Source: a virus. From it: 44,696 nt of DNA. This document shows, piece after piece, positions 23,408-32,000 of the stretch (position 1 is the first letter of the stretch; each line of letters starts with the position of its first letter). The notes beneath the pieces were generated by a model. That model saw only the letters and a list, made by a program, of their open reading frames with translations. It was not told the origin of the DNA and ran no database searches. The DNA is taken from positions 1 through 44,696 of the IMG/VR virus record IMGVR_UViG_3300020156_000044; one strand, given 5' to 3'. A program made the translations under genes and the position numbers.

Positions 23408-23749
23408 ATGACACGTGTAAGGATACTGGAAGGGGCCAAGCGGCTCCTTCTAGCAGGCTATCTACCTCATGGAAAGATAACTTGCACCGACATTCATGAT
23501 AACCCTGTATCAGTATCTCATCCTGATGCAGCAAAGTTCACTTTGTTCTCAGCAATCGAAAGAGCCATCTTCAATCAGACAGGCTCTCCTCCTTTTGAGC
23601 GTATTGCTCTTTATGAGGCTGCTACAGAACCTGTAATAAACTACCTCGGAGGTGATACCATTGAAGCTTTCGAGAAGATGAGAACAATGTCTCAAGAGCA
23701 GACACTCAAGATGATCAACAATATCTTGAAGAGTTGGGAGCCTAAGTGA
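23408..23749 (+). CDS. DUF6197-like phage protein
   Basis: 113 residues with AGGAGGAAG 3 bases upstream. ILEGAKRLLLAGYLPHG, then SHPDAAKFTLFSAIERA, recalls the DUF6197 pattern (an A-x-LL helix, then pDA-x-x-F/C-x-x-xAI), function unknown. A variant palindrome at 23,632 encodes Thr-Glu-Pro-Val. Low certainty on family. Confidence 0.55.
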   Translation: MTRVRILEGAKRLLLAGYLPHGKITCTDIHDNPVSVSHPDAAKFTLFSAIERAIFNQTGSPPFERIALYEAATEPVINYLGGDTIEAFEKMRTMSQEQTLKMINNILKSWEPK

Positions 23750-24018
23750 TGAAAGACACACGGATCGTTTATGGTAGTGGTTGTACTTGGTGGGACGATA
23801 TCACTAAGATAGGAACAAGATTTGGACTCCCATGTTGTCCTCATTGTAAGTGTGCTTTATTCGAGGTGAAGAATGAGGCTGAATGGTTCAATGGCGTTGA
23901 TAAATACGAAGCTGCTGGTAATCCCGGATATCGAGCTTTTATTGAATGGTTGAGAGGAAAATGTCTCCCTGATTATGACGTCGCTAAGCAAGTCTATGAA
24001 GCAAGAGAAGTCAAATGA
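23749..24018 (+). CDS. Conserved CxxC phage protein
   Basis: 89 residues from ATG 23,749 (the GTG at 23,746 is the same frame but overlaps the stop less neatly). GCTWWDDITKIG, then GLPCCPHCKCALFEV, then AEWFNGVDKYEAAGNPGYRA. The Cys cluster suggests a zinc site. I recall this family from phages and prophages, without a known role. It overlaps the polymerase gene by 4 bases. Confidence 0.65.
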   Translation: MKDTRIVYGSGCTWWDDITKIGTRFGLPCCPHCKCALFEVKNEAEWFNGVDKYEAAGNPGYRAFIEWLRGKCLPDYDVAKQVYEAREVK

Positions 24019-26510
24019 ACATAGAACAACTCAAGCAAGAGTTCAAAACGAGAGCTAGTGAACTATCTCTCAGAGTTCAATGTCCTGCTGATGGAGATGT
24101 AAATGCCGAAATCGCCATCATTGGAGAAGGACCGGGACAGAACGAAGTCAACGAAGAACGTCCTATGGTTGGTGCTTCTGGAAAGCTGCTATGGAATGCT
24201 CTTCGTCCTCGTCATATTCTCCGTACTGATTGCTATATTACAAACGTCTGCAAGCGTCAGATCAGTCTCGCACAGAATACTCGCTATCCTGTGTCTGCCG
24301 ACGAGTGGGTGAAATGGAAACATCTTCTCCATTGGGAGCTTAATCAACTTCCCAATTTGAAGTATATCCTATGCCTCGGTAATGCAGGGCTCGATGCTCT
24401 CTTTGGTCTGGATGGTGTCACCAAAGTTCGTGGTAGCGTCTTCTCTGAACTAGAGGCTATCAATCATCCAACCAAATCTCTAATCACCTTCAATCCTGCC
24501 GCTGTAATTCGTGAGCCGAAGAATGAAATAGTCTTCCTCATGGATATCAAACGTTTTGGAGACGTAGTCAATGGAGACTTCGTCCCTTATCATATCACAA
24601 AACATATCAACCCAACTTATCAGGAAGCTTCCGAATGGATCGCTGAAATGCGCCATTCTACAGAACCTGTATCATGGGACATTGAGTCAATCTCTATGGA
24701 AACGGTTTGTCATGGCCTTGCAAATCAAGGTCATGAAGCTATGTGTATCAATCTCAGAGATCGATATGATAATCGCTTCTCTACCGAGGAGGAGCTACAG
24801 CTTCTGTATCAGCTTCAAGACCTCTTCCAAAATCAAAAAATCATTGCCCAAAACGGCAACTTCGATGCGCATTGGTCAGGATATAAGGATTTACTAGATG
24901 CACGGATTTACTTTGATACAATGCTGGCACATCACACCCTTTACCCGCTGCTCCCACACTCTCTTGGGTTTCTCACATCACAGTACACAACCCATCCTTT
25001 CTATAAGGATGAAGGGAAAACATGGCGAGAGGGAGGAGATATCGACGCATTTTGGCGTTATAACGCTACCGATGCAGCTATCACATGGGAATGCCATCGT
25101 CGCCTTAAACTCGAATTAGAGGAACAGAAGCTTGACACGTTCTTCTTTAATCACGTTATGCGTCTTGATCCTCATCTCGTGCGTTCCACTGTTGATGGTT
25201 TTCTTACTGATAGCTCTGTCCGTAATGAAATTGCGGCTGGCCTCTCTATTGACGTGGCGAAGATCGAGCAGAAATTCCAAGAACAAGTTCAGAGGCTAAT
25301 CGATATTCCAACATACAAGCCGAATATCAGAAGCCCTCAACAGATGAAGTCTCTTTTCTTTGATCGACTCAAAGTCAAAACTACTACAGGTTCTGTAGAC
25401 AAAGAGAACAGAGACAAGATCATCAATGACGTTCGTACTCCTCAAGATATCAAAGAACTTCTCCTCACATATGATGAATACCAAAGAGAGAGTAAGTTCT
25501 TCTCAACCTATGCAGACATGAGAGTTGATCCCGATGACCGATTTAGAACAACATGGAAGCAACAAGGAGTTACCAAAGCTCCCGGTAGATTATCATCTGC
25601 TGGTAATCTTTGGGGAACAGCAAGTAACGCTCAAAATCAACCAACTCGAAGCCATAAGTTCTTCATCGCTGAGGATGATACAGTCATTATTTATATCGAT
25701 GGGGGACAAGCCGAAGCAAGAGTTGTTGCCTACCTTGCTGATATTGAAAAGTGGAAACAAGACTTTGAGCGAGCTAGACTTACCGGCACATTCGACGCAC
25801 ATTGTTCGTTGGCTTCTGACATGTATAAAATCCCATACGATGATGTGCCTAGAGAAGACTGGACAGTCGATGAGCGAACAGGACTTGAAGTTCCAACCAT
25901 TCGATACAAAGCAAAACGATGCCGACATGGACTAAATTATCGTATGAATTGGCCTCGTCTTGCTGAAACAGCAAAGCTTTCTCTCTATGAAGCGAAGAAA
26001 AACTATATCCTCTATCACAATGTTAACCCTGAGATCAAACTCTGGTGGAACAGATTAGAGAGGATAGTGCGAGCCGATAGACAACTTTTCACTCCTCTAG
26101 GAAGACGTCTTCGTATCATTCAACGTATTGATGAAGATGCTTTGGAGAGTATCGTTGCTTTTGTTCCTCAAGCAACGATTGGTGATCATGTTAAGCGCGT
26201 TTGGTATCAATCTCATGAAGATGACGAATGGGATAATTCCAAGATGCGTATCAAATTCAATGTTCATGATGCTCTCATTGGTATCGCTAAGCCATCACAT
26301 GCGAAGACTGCTCTCAGGATCATGAAGAAATACATGGAGCAACCAATCATGATCGAGAATGTTTACAAGACAAAGGTTGAACCTTGTATCATTCCCGGTG
26401 ATTGCAAGATATCAACCAATGAGATCAGAAACAAGGAAGGTGAGGTAATTGATATCGACCGATACCATCGTTGGTCAAACTTGATCAAGGTGAAGGATTT
26501 GGGACCATGA
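24015..26510 (+). CDS. Uracil-DNA-glycosylase-like / DNA polymerase A fusion
   Basis: 831 residues. Residues about 30-170 resemble a family 4/5 UDG: GEGPGQNE at 37-44, GASGKLL, ITNVCK, LGNAGLDALFG, and TFNPAAVIREP at 158-168, where the usual His is Asn. Then a 3'-5' exonuclease with all acidic motifs (WDIES 221-225, NGNFDAHW 280-287, YNATDAA 349-355). Polymerase motifs: A YIDGGQAEARV (560-570), B R630...K634...Y642, C VHDA (750-753) with Ala for the usual Glu. Replicative polymerase; no primase gene recognised. Whether the UDG part is active is open. Confidence 0.9.
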   Translation: MNIEQLKQEFKTRASELSLRVQCPADGDVNAEIAIIGEGPGQNEVNEERPMVGASGKLLWNALRPRHILRTDCYITNVCKRQISLAQNTRYPVSADEWVKWKHLLHWELNQLPNLKYILCLGNAGLDALFGLDGVTKVRGSVFSELEAINHPTKSLITFNPAAVIREPKNEIVFLMDIKRFGDVVNGDFVPYHITKHINPTYQEASEWIAEMRHSTEPVSWDIESISMETVCHGLANQGHEAMCINLRDRYDNRFSTEEELQLLYQLQDLFQNQKIIAQNGNFDAHWSGYKDLLDARIYFDTMLAHHTLYPLLPHSLGFLTSQYTTHPFYKDEGKTWREGGDIDAFWRYNATDAAITWECHRRLKLELEEQKLDTFFFNHVMRLDPHLVRSTVDGFLTDSSVRNEIAAGLSIDVAKIEQKFQEQVQRLIDIPTYKPNIRSPQQMKSLFFDRLKVKTTTGSVDKENRDKIINDVRTPQDIKELLLTYDEYQRESKFFSTYADMRVDPDDRFRTTWKQQGVTKAPGRLSSAGNLWGTASNAQNQPTRSHKFFIAEDDTVIIYIDGGQAEARVVAYLADIEKWKQDFERARLTGTFDAHCSLASDMYKIPYDDVPREDWTVDERTGLEVPTIRYKAKRCRHGLNYRMNWPRLAETAKLSLYEAKKNYILYHNVNPEIKLWWNRLERIVRADRQLFTPLGRRLRIIQRIDEDALESIVAFVPQATIGDHVKRVWYQSHEDDEWDNSKMRIKFNVHDALIGIAKPSHAKTALRIMKKYMEQPIMIENVYKTKVEPCIIPGDCKISTNEIRNKEGEVIDIDRYHRWSNLIKVKDLGP

Positions 26511-26710
26511 AGAGAAGAATGGTTGATGTCGAAATCAAGATCAAACATGAAACAGAAAAGGCTTATCTTGTAGAGAACGAGATTACTACAAGTCCTGTAT
26601 GGATACCTAAACTGATCAATGGCGAAGAATATGAAGTAGATGAAGGAGAACGAGGATGGGCAGTGATAACAGTTCCGGAATGGTGGGCAACAGAGAAGGG
26701 GATCGTGTGA
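26507..26710 (+). CDS. Small protein, function unknown
   Basis: 67 residues from ATG 26,507 overlapping the polymerase stop (ATGA); a longer frame from 26,471 is rejected. Basic N-terminus (MKRRMVDVEIKIKHE) and an acidic beta-rich rest with VPEWWATEKG. Variant palindrome at 26,586 (Thr-Ser-Pro-Val). No family recognised. Confidence 0.6.
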   Translation: MKRRMVDVEIKIKHETEKAYLVENEITTSPVWIPKLINGEEYEVDEGERGWAVITVPEWWATEKGIV

Positions 26711-27078
26711 TGGCTACAGAAACTGTAGACGAACTGGATAGGCTAATGGTGGAACTGCGGCATCTGGTAAGTCTAAATAAGCCACAGAATGGCGGCCCTT
26801 ACAGGGGATACGCCGCAGAAAGGTGCGTGATGGCAATGACGCAATCCGCCGACGCCATCGACCGTCTCCGTGAAGAGAACGAGCGGCTTCGTAATGAAGT
26901 GGTCTTTGGATTTTATGAAGAAGAACACCCAATGTTTGTTCAAGGATACGATAAGGGTGTCCACGAACTGACTTCTCCTGTGACCGCAGAAGAATGTGCC
27001 GGATACGTAAACCTCGTTCGTATAAACAAAGATCGTGCTGAGAAGGCCGAAAAACGTCTGAGAGAAGCGGAGGGGTGA
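26710..27078 (+). CDS. Coiled-coil small protein, accessory region
   Basis: 122 residues starting MATETVDELDRL, where ATG is 1 base before the palindrome 26,714-26,728 context. IDRLREENERLRNEV and RAEKAEKRLREAEG are coiled-coil segments. Base composition rises toward GC here, and the gene belongs to a patch of small genes unlike the replication block upstream. Function unknown. Confidence 0.6.
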   Translation: MATETVDELDRLMVELRHLVSLNKPQNGGPYRGYAAERCVMAMTQSADAIDRLREENERLRNEVVFGFYEEEHPMFVQGYDKGVHELTSPVTAEECAGYVNLVRINKDRAEKAEKRLREAEG

Positions 27079-27089
27079 TACGTGTTTTG

Positions 27090-27140
27090 ATGCACTATAG
27101 TTACACCAAGCTCAAGGAGTACGAAAATGAAAGACACTGA
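27090..27140 (+). pseudogene. Duplicated 3' remnant of the following gene
   Basis: A 16-codon frame ending KLKEYENERH-stop, nearly identical to the end of the 27,127 gene (KLKEYENAGH-stop). The shared block includes the AAGGAG ribosome site of the next gene in both places (27,103-27,130 and 27,359-27,386). It looks like a leftover of a tandem duplication. Confidence 0.65.
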
Positions 27141-27396
27141 CAAAGAAGCTATTATCCGTCTCAGTGAAGAAAACGAACGACTGAGACGGGAGCATGACGC
27201 AGAGAAAGCTACGGGAGATGTTCTCTTGGATGCCATGAAGCAATTTCAAAAGAGAGCCGAGGAGGCCGAAGCACTCCTAAAGGAAGCGGCGGGGGTAATC
27301 AATAATCTGATGCGAAATCCAAGCAATTATCGCGTCCGAAAAGCTTCCTTCGCCCTCCATACCAAGCTCAAGGAGTACGAAAATGCAGGTCACTGA
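27127..27396 (+). CDS. Coiled-coil small protein, accessory region
   Basis: 89 residues with AAGGAG 9 bases upstream. RLSEENERLRREHDAEKATG and KRAEEAEALLKEA form helices and coiled coil. Its 3' end is repeated just upstream (27,090-27,140). Possibly a Lar/Ea22-like variable early protein. Function unknown. Confidence 0.6.
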   Translation: MKDTDKEAIIRLSEENERLRREHDAEKATGDVLLDAMKQFQKRAEEAEALLKEAAGVINNLMRNPSNYRVRKASFALHTKLKEYENAGH

Positions 27397-27691
27397 CGAG
27401 ATTGCTGCGCTGATACAGCAAATAACGCCAAGCAACTTCTACTACCACAGAGACATTGGAGACAGCAATGCTTGGTGTGAACGACTGAGAAACGCCCTCA
27501 CCGCCGCACTCTCCAAGGCGGAAGAGCCTACCGTCTACACCATCGAACACGATGGCTTCACAGGCACCGTAGTTGGCTCCTACATCACCCGTGAGGGAAA
27601 GCGCGGCGTAGTGCTCCAGCAGGTCGGCACCCGCGTCGTGCATGTGTACGGGGAGAAATGGCTGACCCCTTCGGAGAACCGCGATGCTTGA
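27383..27691 (+). CDS. Small accessory protein, function unknown
   Basis: 102 residues. AAGGAGTACG upstream lies in the duplicated block. Later part has HDGFTGTVVGSYITREGKR, beta-rich. High GC (many CGC, GTC, ACC codons) compared with the core genes. Overlaps the next gene by 8 bases. Confidence 0.6.
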   Translation: MQVTDEIAALIQQITPSNFYYHRDIGDSNAWCERLRNALTAALSKAEEPTVYTIEHDGFTGTVVGSYITREGKRGVVLQQVGTRVVHVYGEKWLTPSENRDA

Positions 27692-28007
27692 ACTGACATG
27701 CCAGCATTGCTTCGGGCAGGGTTGGACCGGGCCAGTACACATCAATCGCGGTGCACTCGGGTGTGAGTGGGTCGATCGCATGGATTGTCAGTCATGCGCT
27801 GGCACCGGGCAGTGGACCGCAGAACAAGCTGTCCGCTTTCGTGATGGCCAGAAAGCACGTCAAGAGCGGGTTGAGCGCGGCGAAACGCTCCGAGAGGCGG
27901 CGCGTCGTCTAGGCGTCTCCGCTGCTGCTTTGTCAGCTTTTGAGCAGGGCCGCGCCGCTCTTGATGAGGTAGCGCCAACTACAGGACCTGTAGCAGATGC
28001 TTCGTAA
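27684..28007 (+). CDS. Zinc motif plus XRE-type helix-turn-helix protein
   Basis: 107 residues. The N-terminal part has CQHCFGQGW and CQSCAGTGQW, a DnaJ-like Cys pair motif. Residues about 65-100 (ETLREAARRLGVSAAALSAF, then EQGRAAL) match an XRE/Cro helix-turn-helix. Known XRE sites such as that of PBSX Xre have TACA and TGTA half-sites, so this is a candidate reader of the CTACA-N5-TGTAG family. That is an inference only. Its own 3' end contains an exact palindrome (27,979). The role is probably transcription control. Confidence 0.7.
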   Translation: MLELTCQHCFGQGWTGPVHINRGALGCEWVDRMDCQSCAGTGQWTAEQAVRFRDGQKARQERVERGETLREAARRLGVSAAALSAFEQGRAALDEVAPTTGPVADAS

Positions 28008-28557
28008 AGCCTTCTTTGCGTATCAGTTATCCTTCTCAGGAAAGTGGTGTCCCGTCATTTTATATGATGAAGACCCACGAGTTCGGCAACATGTTAATGG
28101 AAAGGAAACAAAGCCAACCTTCTTAAACATAACACCCATAGATCAGCAGTTTCTGAGTGAAGATGAAGTCACTATATCCTTCTCTCAGCTACAGAAGCTG
28201 TATCCCCCACCCTTGACAAAAGAGACTTCTGGAGATACAACAATGGTAAGACCTGTACAAGGATTTGTAACCTCGCAAGGTAAGTACTTCGATGATCAGA
28301 AAGAGGCAGATTACTATGAAGCATCTTTTGAGCTTAATGCTACACTCTTTAAGCTCCTTGTGGATAGGTATGGATTATCCAAAGATGATGCCGCTTCTAT
28401 CTGTCAACAAATCATCGATGATCTCTGGAGCAATCGTAAAATAATCGAAGAGTATCTAAATGCGAGACATTCTGCTATGCCACAGGCGGCGAGCAGTTTA
28501 CCAGTCGAAGACACTGGAAGCTCATCCCGGTCTGACGTACAAAGTGATGAAGGATAA
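27997..28557 (+). CDS. Accessory protein, function unknown
   Basis: 186 residues; the ATG overlaps the previous gene by 11 bases, with AGGAC in the palindrome 27,979-27,993 as a possible ribosome site. Two helical segments, SQLQKLYPPP and FKLLVDRYGLSKDDAASICQ. The palindrome variant 28,189 is in frame 1 with its final TAG changed to TAT (encodes LQKLY), avoiding a stop. The C-terminal 30 residues are Ser-rich and low in complexity. Confidence 0.6.
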   Translation: MLRKAFFAYQLSFSGKWCPVILYDEDPRVRQHVNGKETKPTFLNITPIDQQFLSEDEVTISFSQLQKLYPPPLTKETSGDTTMVRPVQGFVTSQGKYFDDQKEADYYEASFELNATLFKLLVDRYGLSKDDAASICQQIIDDLWSNRKIIEEYLNARHSAMPQAASSLPVEDTGSSSRSDVQSDEG

Positions 28558-28705
28558 AATCTTCATCTACGACGAGAGAAAGAAAGTGGCTACAGAACCT
28601 GTAGCCATCTTCTTCCCACAAGAGAAGAGACTTCATTTCAAAGGTAAGGATATCTCTGTCTCTCTAATCCAAAAAGCAATTCATCACGTATGGAGCCATC
28701 TATGA
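28460..28705 (+). CDS. Small accessory protein, function unknown
   Basis: 81 residues if started at ATG 28,460, which overlaps the previous gene by 98 bases; ATG 28,547 would give 52 residues. The exact palindrome 28,590 is in the usual Thr-x-x-Val frame (Thr-Glu-Pro-Val), supporting this reading frame. Basic, beta-rich with IFIYDERKKVA and HFKGKDISVSLIQKAI. Confidence 0.5.
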   Translation: MRDILLCHRRRAVYQSKTLEAHPGLTYKVMKDKIFIYDERKKVATEPVAIFFPQEKRLHFKGKDISVSLIQKAIHHVWSHL

Positions 28706-29022
28706 AGTACCCAAATCATTTCAAGTACATCACGAAAATTCGCCTCAAGCTTCTGGCTGCTGGTATTACTGGCATCAGTCGAAACGATCTCAATCAGGCT
28801 ACTCGTACCAAATACTTCCAAGGGTCTCATATGAAAGAGACCATTGATGAGTGGATTGCTAAGGGATGGGTTGAGTCCTTCGAGGTACAAGGAAAAAAGA
28901 GCCGTCACCCTGAGACAATTTATAGGGCAACGACTCTTCTTCGTGATGAGTGGGGGAAGATTATGCTTGAGCAGGAACTCCCTAGGGAGTCAAAATCGGA
29001 CCAAGATGCTTCTCAACTTTGA
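28702..29022 (+). CDS. Possible winged-helix DNA-binding protein
   Basis: 106 residues from ATG 28,702 (GGAG 7 bases upstream, ATGA overlap). ITGISRNDLNQATRTKYF, then MKETIDEWIAKGWVESFEV, reads like a winged helix: recognition helix, then a strand pair. Possibly a regulator of late or early genes. It ends the rightward unit and overlaps the end of the opposite ejection-protein gene by 41 bases. Confidence 0.5.
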   Translation: MKYPNHFKYITKIRLKLLAAGITGISRNDLNQATRTKYFQGSHMKETIDEWIAKGWVESFEVQGKKSRHPETIYRATTLLRDEWGKIMLEQELPRESKSDQDASQL

Positions 29023-29043
29023 AACGTGATCCCTTAGGGATCA
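28977..29043. terminator. Convergence zone with two hairpin palindromes
   Basis: ACTCC-CTAG-GGAGT at 28,977-28,990 and TGATCCC-TTA-GGGATCA at 29,027-29,043, where the two transcription units meet. Neither has a T-run, so they may act as transcript-end hairpins or need a factor; simple termination is unproven. Confidence 0.45.
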
Positions 29044-32000
29044 TTCCTCTCATCATCAAATCCTCAGTCATCTTGTCCTCGACAAGATCGACTAGCTTCA
29101 TTTGTTCTTTGAGGAGCATGAGTCTCTCTCTTTCAAGAATACCGATAAGAGAGAGAACATCATCTCTCTTTGAGAGATCGAGATCATGCGTCTTTACAAG
29201 CCTGTCAGCCTTAGCTCTCTCTATGAGGTCTAAGCTAGGCTTATCTCCTGCTGTTTGGAGTTCTGCATCTGCTCCTTCATATGTCTTTTGCCACTCTTTG
29301 AAGGCATCCTTCCTTCCAGCAGAGTAACTTTTCAGAAGCCTGATCTGCTTTCTCAAATTCATTTCTCTGTCAACAAGGCCGTCCCATCCTTCACTGTTCC
29401 CATTTAGGACAGATTTGATCAACTCCCCATATTCCTGAACAATCGGATTAGTAGGGGTTGGCATAGGAAGAGGCCCTAGTCGATAAATCGAACTCTCGTC
29501 TCGATCATCCTCAATGATCCCTTTAGTAGATGGAAGAGCCCTCTTGGCAAGTCTTCCTTCTCTATCAAAGTGCTCATTGTACATATCGACAAATTCTCTC
29601 AGAGCATCAACTTTCGCTTGCTTCTCATGTGAAATAGGTGTGTAATTCGTCACAGGTGTTCTTGTTCCTGCAAGATCGCGGACGATAGGAGTCCTCTTTG
29701 TTAAACTATTCCCAAACTCGTCCAAGAACGCCTCTGGGCCACCTTCCCACATAGCTGCCGCTGATACAAGTGCTGTATCAGAGATGGCTCCAAACATACT
29801 TCTTACAGTTGCCTCAACATTCTGAGGAAGAAGACCAACATTGTCTTCTCGAAGCTGATAAACATCATCTCCCCATGTGAAAGGGTTAATGCTTTCTGGA
29901 GCTTTCTGTCCAGCAGCACTGAACATCAGTGTTCCGGGTTGAGGAAAACCAACCATAGCTGAGTTATCAAGAGATGTTCCAGCTATGTGCATCATCATAT
30001 TTCGAACGTCCTCGGTATCTCCTCCATTCATCATGGAATAGAGAGCAGTTGTCCAAGGTGAATTGAAAAGCAACAACTCATGGGGGATTGGAATTTGTAT
30101 CCCTTCCTCTGGCCTCTTCCCCGGAACACCTATATACAAATTCATAGCTTGATCTCTGCTACTTCTCTCCTCGAAGGCAAACCTGTTATACTCCTCTCCG
30201 AGCATCTCATTCCAACCCATGATGACCATCGCAGGAAGACCTAATCCTGTCCATGCTCGGAGATTAGTCTTGATAGGGTCATCAATGAAGGCGTTTCCCA
30301 TCCTTCTAGTGCCTTGCACCATTGGATTGAAATACGGTGTTGTCTCTCGCAAGAACTCAATGCCTTTACCAACAACAGGAGCGACTGACTTCATTCCCTT
30401 GTTGATAGCATCAGCATCAATTCTCTTTCCCTGAGGAGAATATACACGACCACTTCTCGTTGTGTCACCTGTGAGTTTCTTAACCTCTCGAACAACATCT
30501 TCTGGATTAGCTCCAGCCTTCACATTCTTTGTGAATGTGGCAAATCGAGGAGACTCCTGAATAGCATCAAACACATTCCTGAAACCATGGATTAGTGCCC
30601 TTACAGGATGACCCATTGTTTTCATTCCGGGTATTTTCTCTACAGCGTCTGTAGAAGAACGAGCTATCTCACTGAAAATGCCTCTAGCATTCTCAATGTT
30701 TGTCCTCATCAGTGAAGCATCTGTACCACCACTAGCATTTGCAAGGTGATAAAGACTATTCATATAACTATTACTGATCTGCGTAGCAAGAATACTCTTC
30801 TGCTGTTGATCCAGAAAAGGTATGTTCATATTACTACGCAAAACATCAATAGCTGCAAGCTGCGTCTTCGCCCAAATCTGCTTAGGAACAGCCGCAATCA
30901 CATCATAAGGATTAGCTCCTTTCATGTTCCTAGGTAGAAATACCCATCCAGCGAGACTGTCTCTCAACATTGTCATAGGAGCAAACGTTAGAGACAATGG
31001 ACCAGTTGTGCCCTGTTCAAACAACCTCTTCATAGAGTACATATTTGGGAACTTGGCAACGTATGGATCAAATTTCAGCAACTCACTTTGTAGTTTGCTG
31101 CTGAGATAGACCCTCTTTTTGCCTCCCTCATAGAACTCAACCTGACGATCCTTGAATTTCCCTCTCTCTTTCTTAGAGATGGGACGCATCGTCTCTCCAC
31201 CCCATTGGCTCTGTCGCATTGCCTGTACATAAGCCTGTCGAACGTCATTCTCCATTTTAGAATGAAGAGCAGAACGAGTGTAATCTTTCAATGCTTCAAA
31301 AGCATTCGACGTGTTATCAAGATCAGCCAGATCAGTGATCTCGGGCATCTTGAATAGTTCATCCCGTCGTGTATCAAGAGCAGCATCAGCAAGTCTTCTC
31401 GCTAGGCTTTCTTGTGGATTAAGTGCTCTCCTACTAATTGGAACATAATTCGGTCTTTCAATTCCGAGCCTCTGCAATTCAGAAGCAGAAAGCATTGCTC
31501 CATTTCCCTGAGCAATGTAATTCCTTACAGCAGCTGTATTGTCTTGGTAGATTTTGGAAATCTGCTTGACCTCAGGAAAGCGTTGCTCAATCTGGAAAAT
31601 TGCAGCATTTGCCTGTCGAAGAAGCCTTTGTGACTTCCTCACATTCACATTGTTCGTGATATTCTGATGAAGAACATCAGTTAGATTTTTGTATTTCACA
31701 TATCTGTCTGCATCAAGCTTTTGAACAGCCGGAAGTCTATCCACTTGATCAAACAGTTGATCAGGTGTGACATTGACGGAGTAATTCCCTCCAACAGTCC
31801 TCAACTTCCCTGTGCGCATCGCTTCATTGATACGCATCACAGCAGACATTTGGGTGTCGTTATCGATCAACCTCTCGATAATGTCAGGATCAGGAACACC
31901 AGCCCTTCTTGCAAAGGAAGACAGCACTGTCTTTTCATCCACAGCGTAAGTCTTAAACAAATCACCTGCTGTCTCAAACGTCTTGAGTCTCAATGGACCA

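Noticed and set aside
28258-28272. TACA and TGTA pair near 28,260
   Set aside because: Arm spacing is off by one base from the family, so not counted as a copy.
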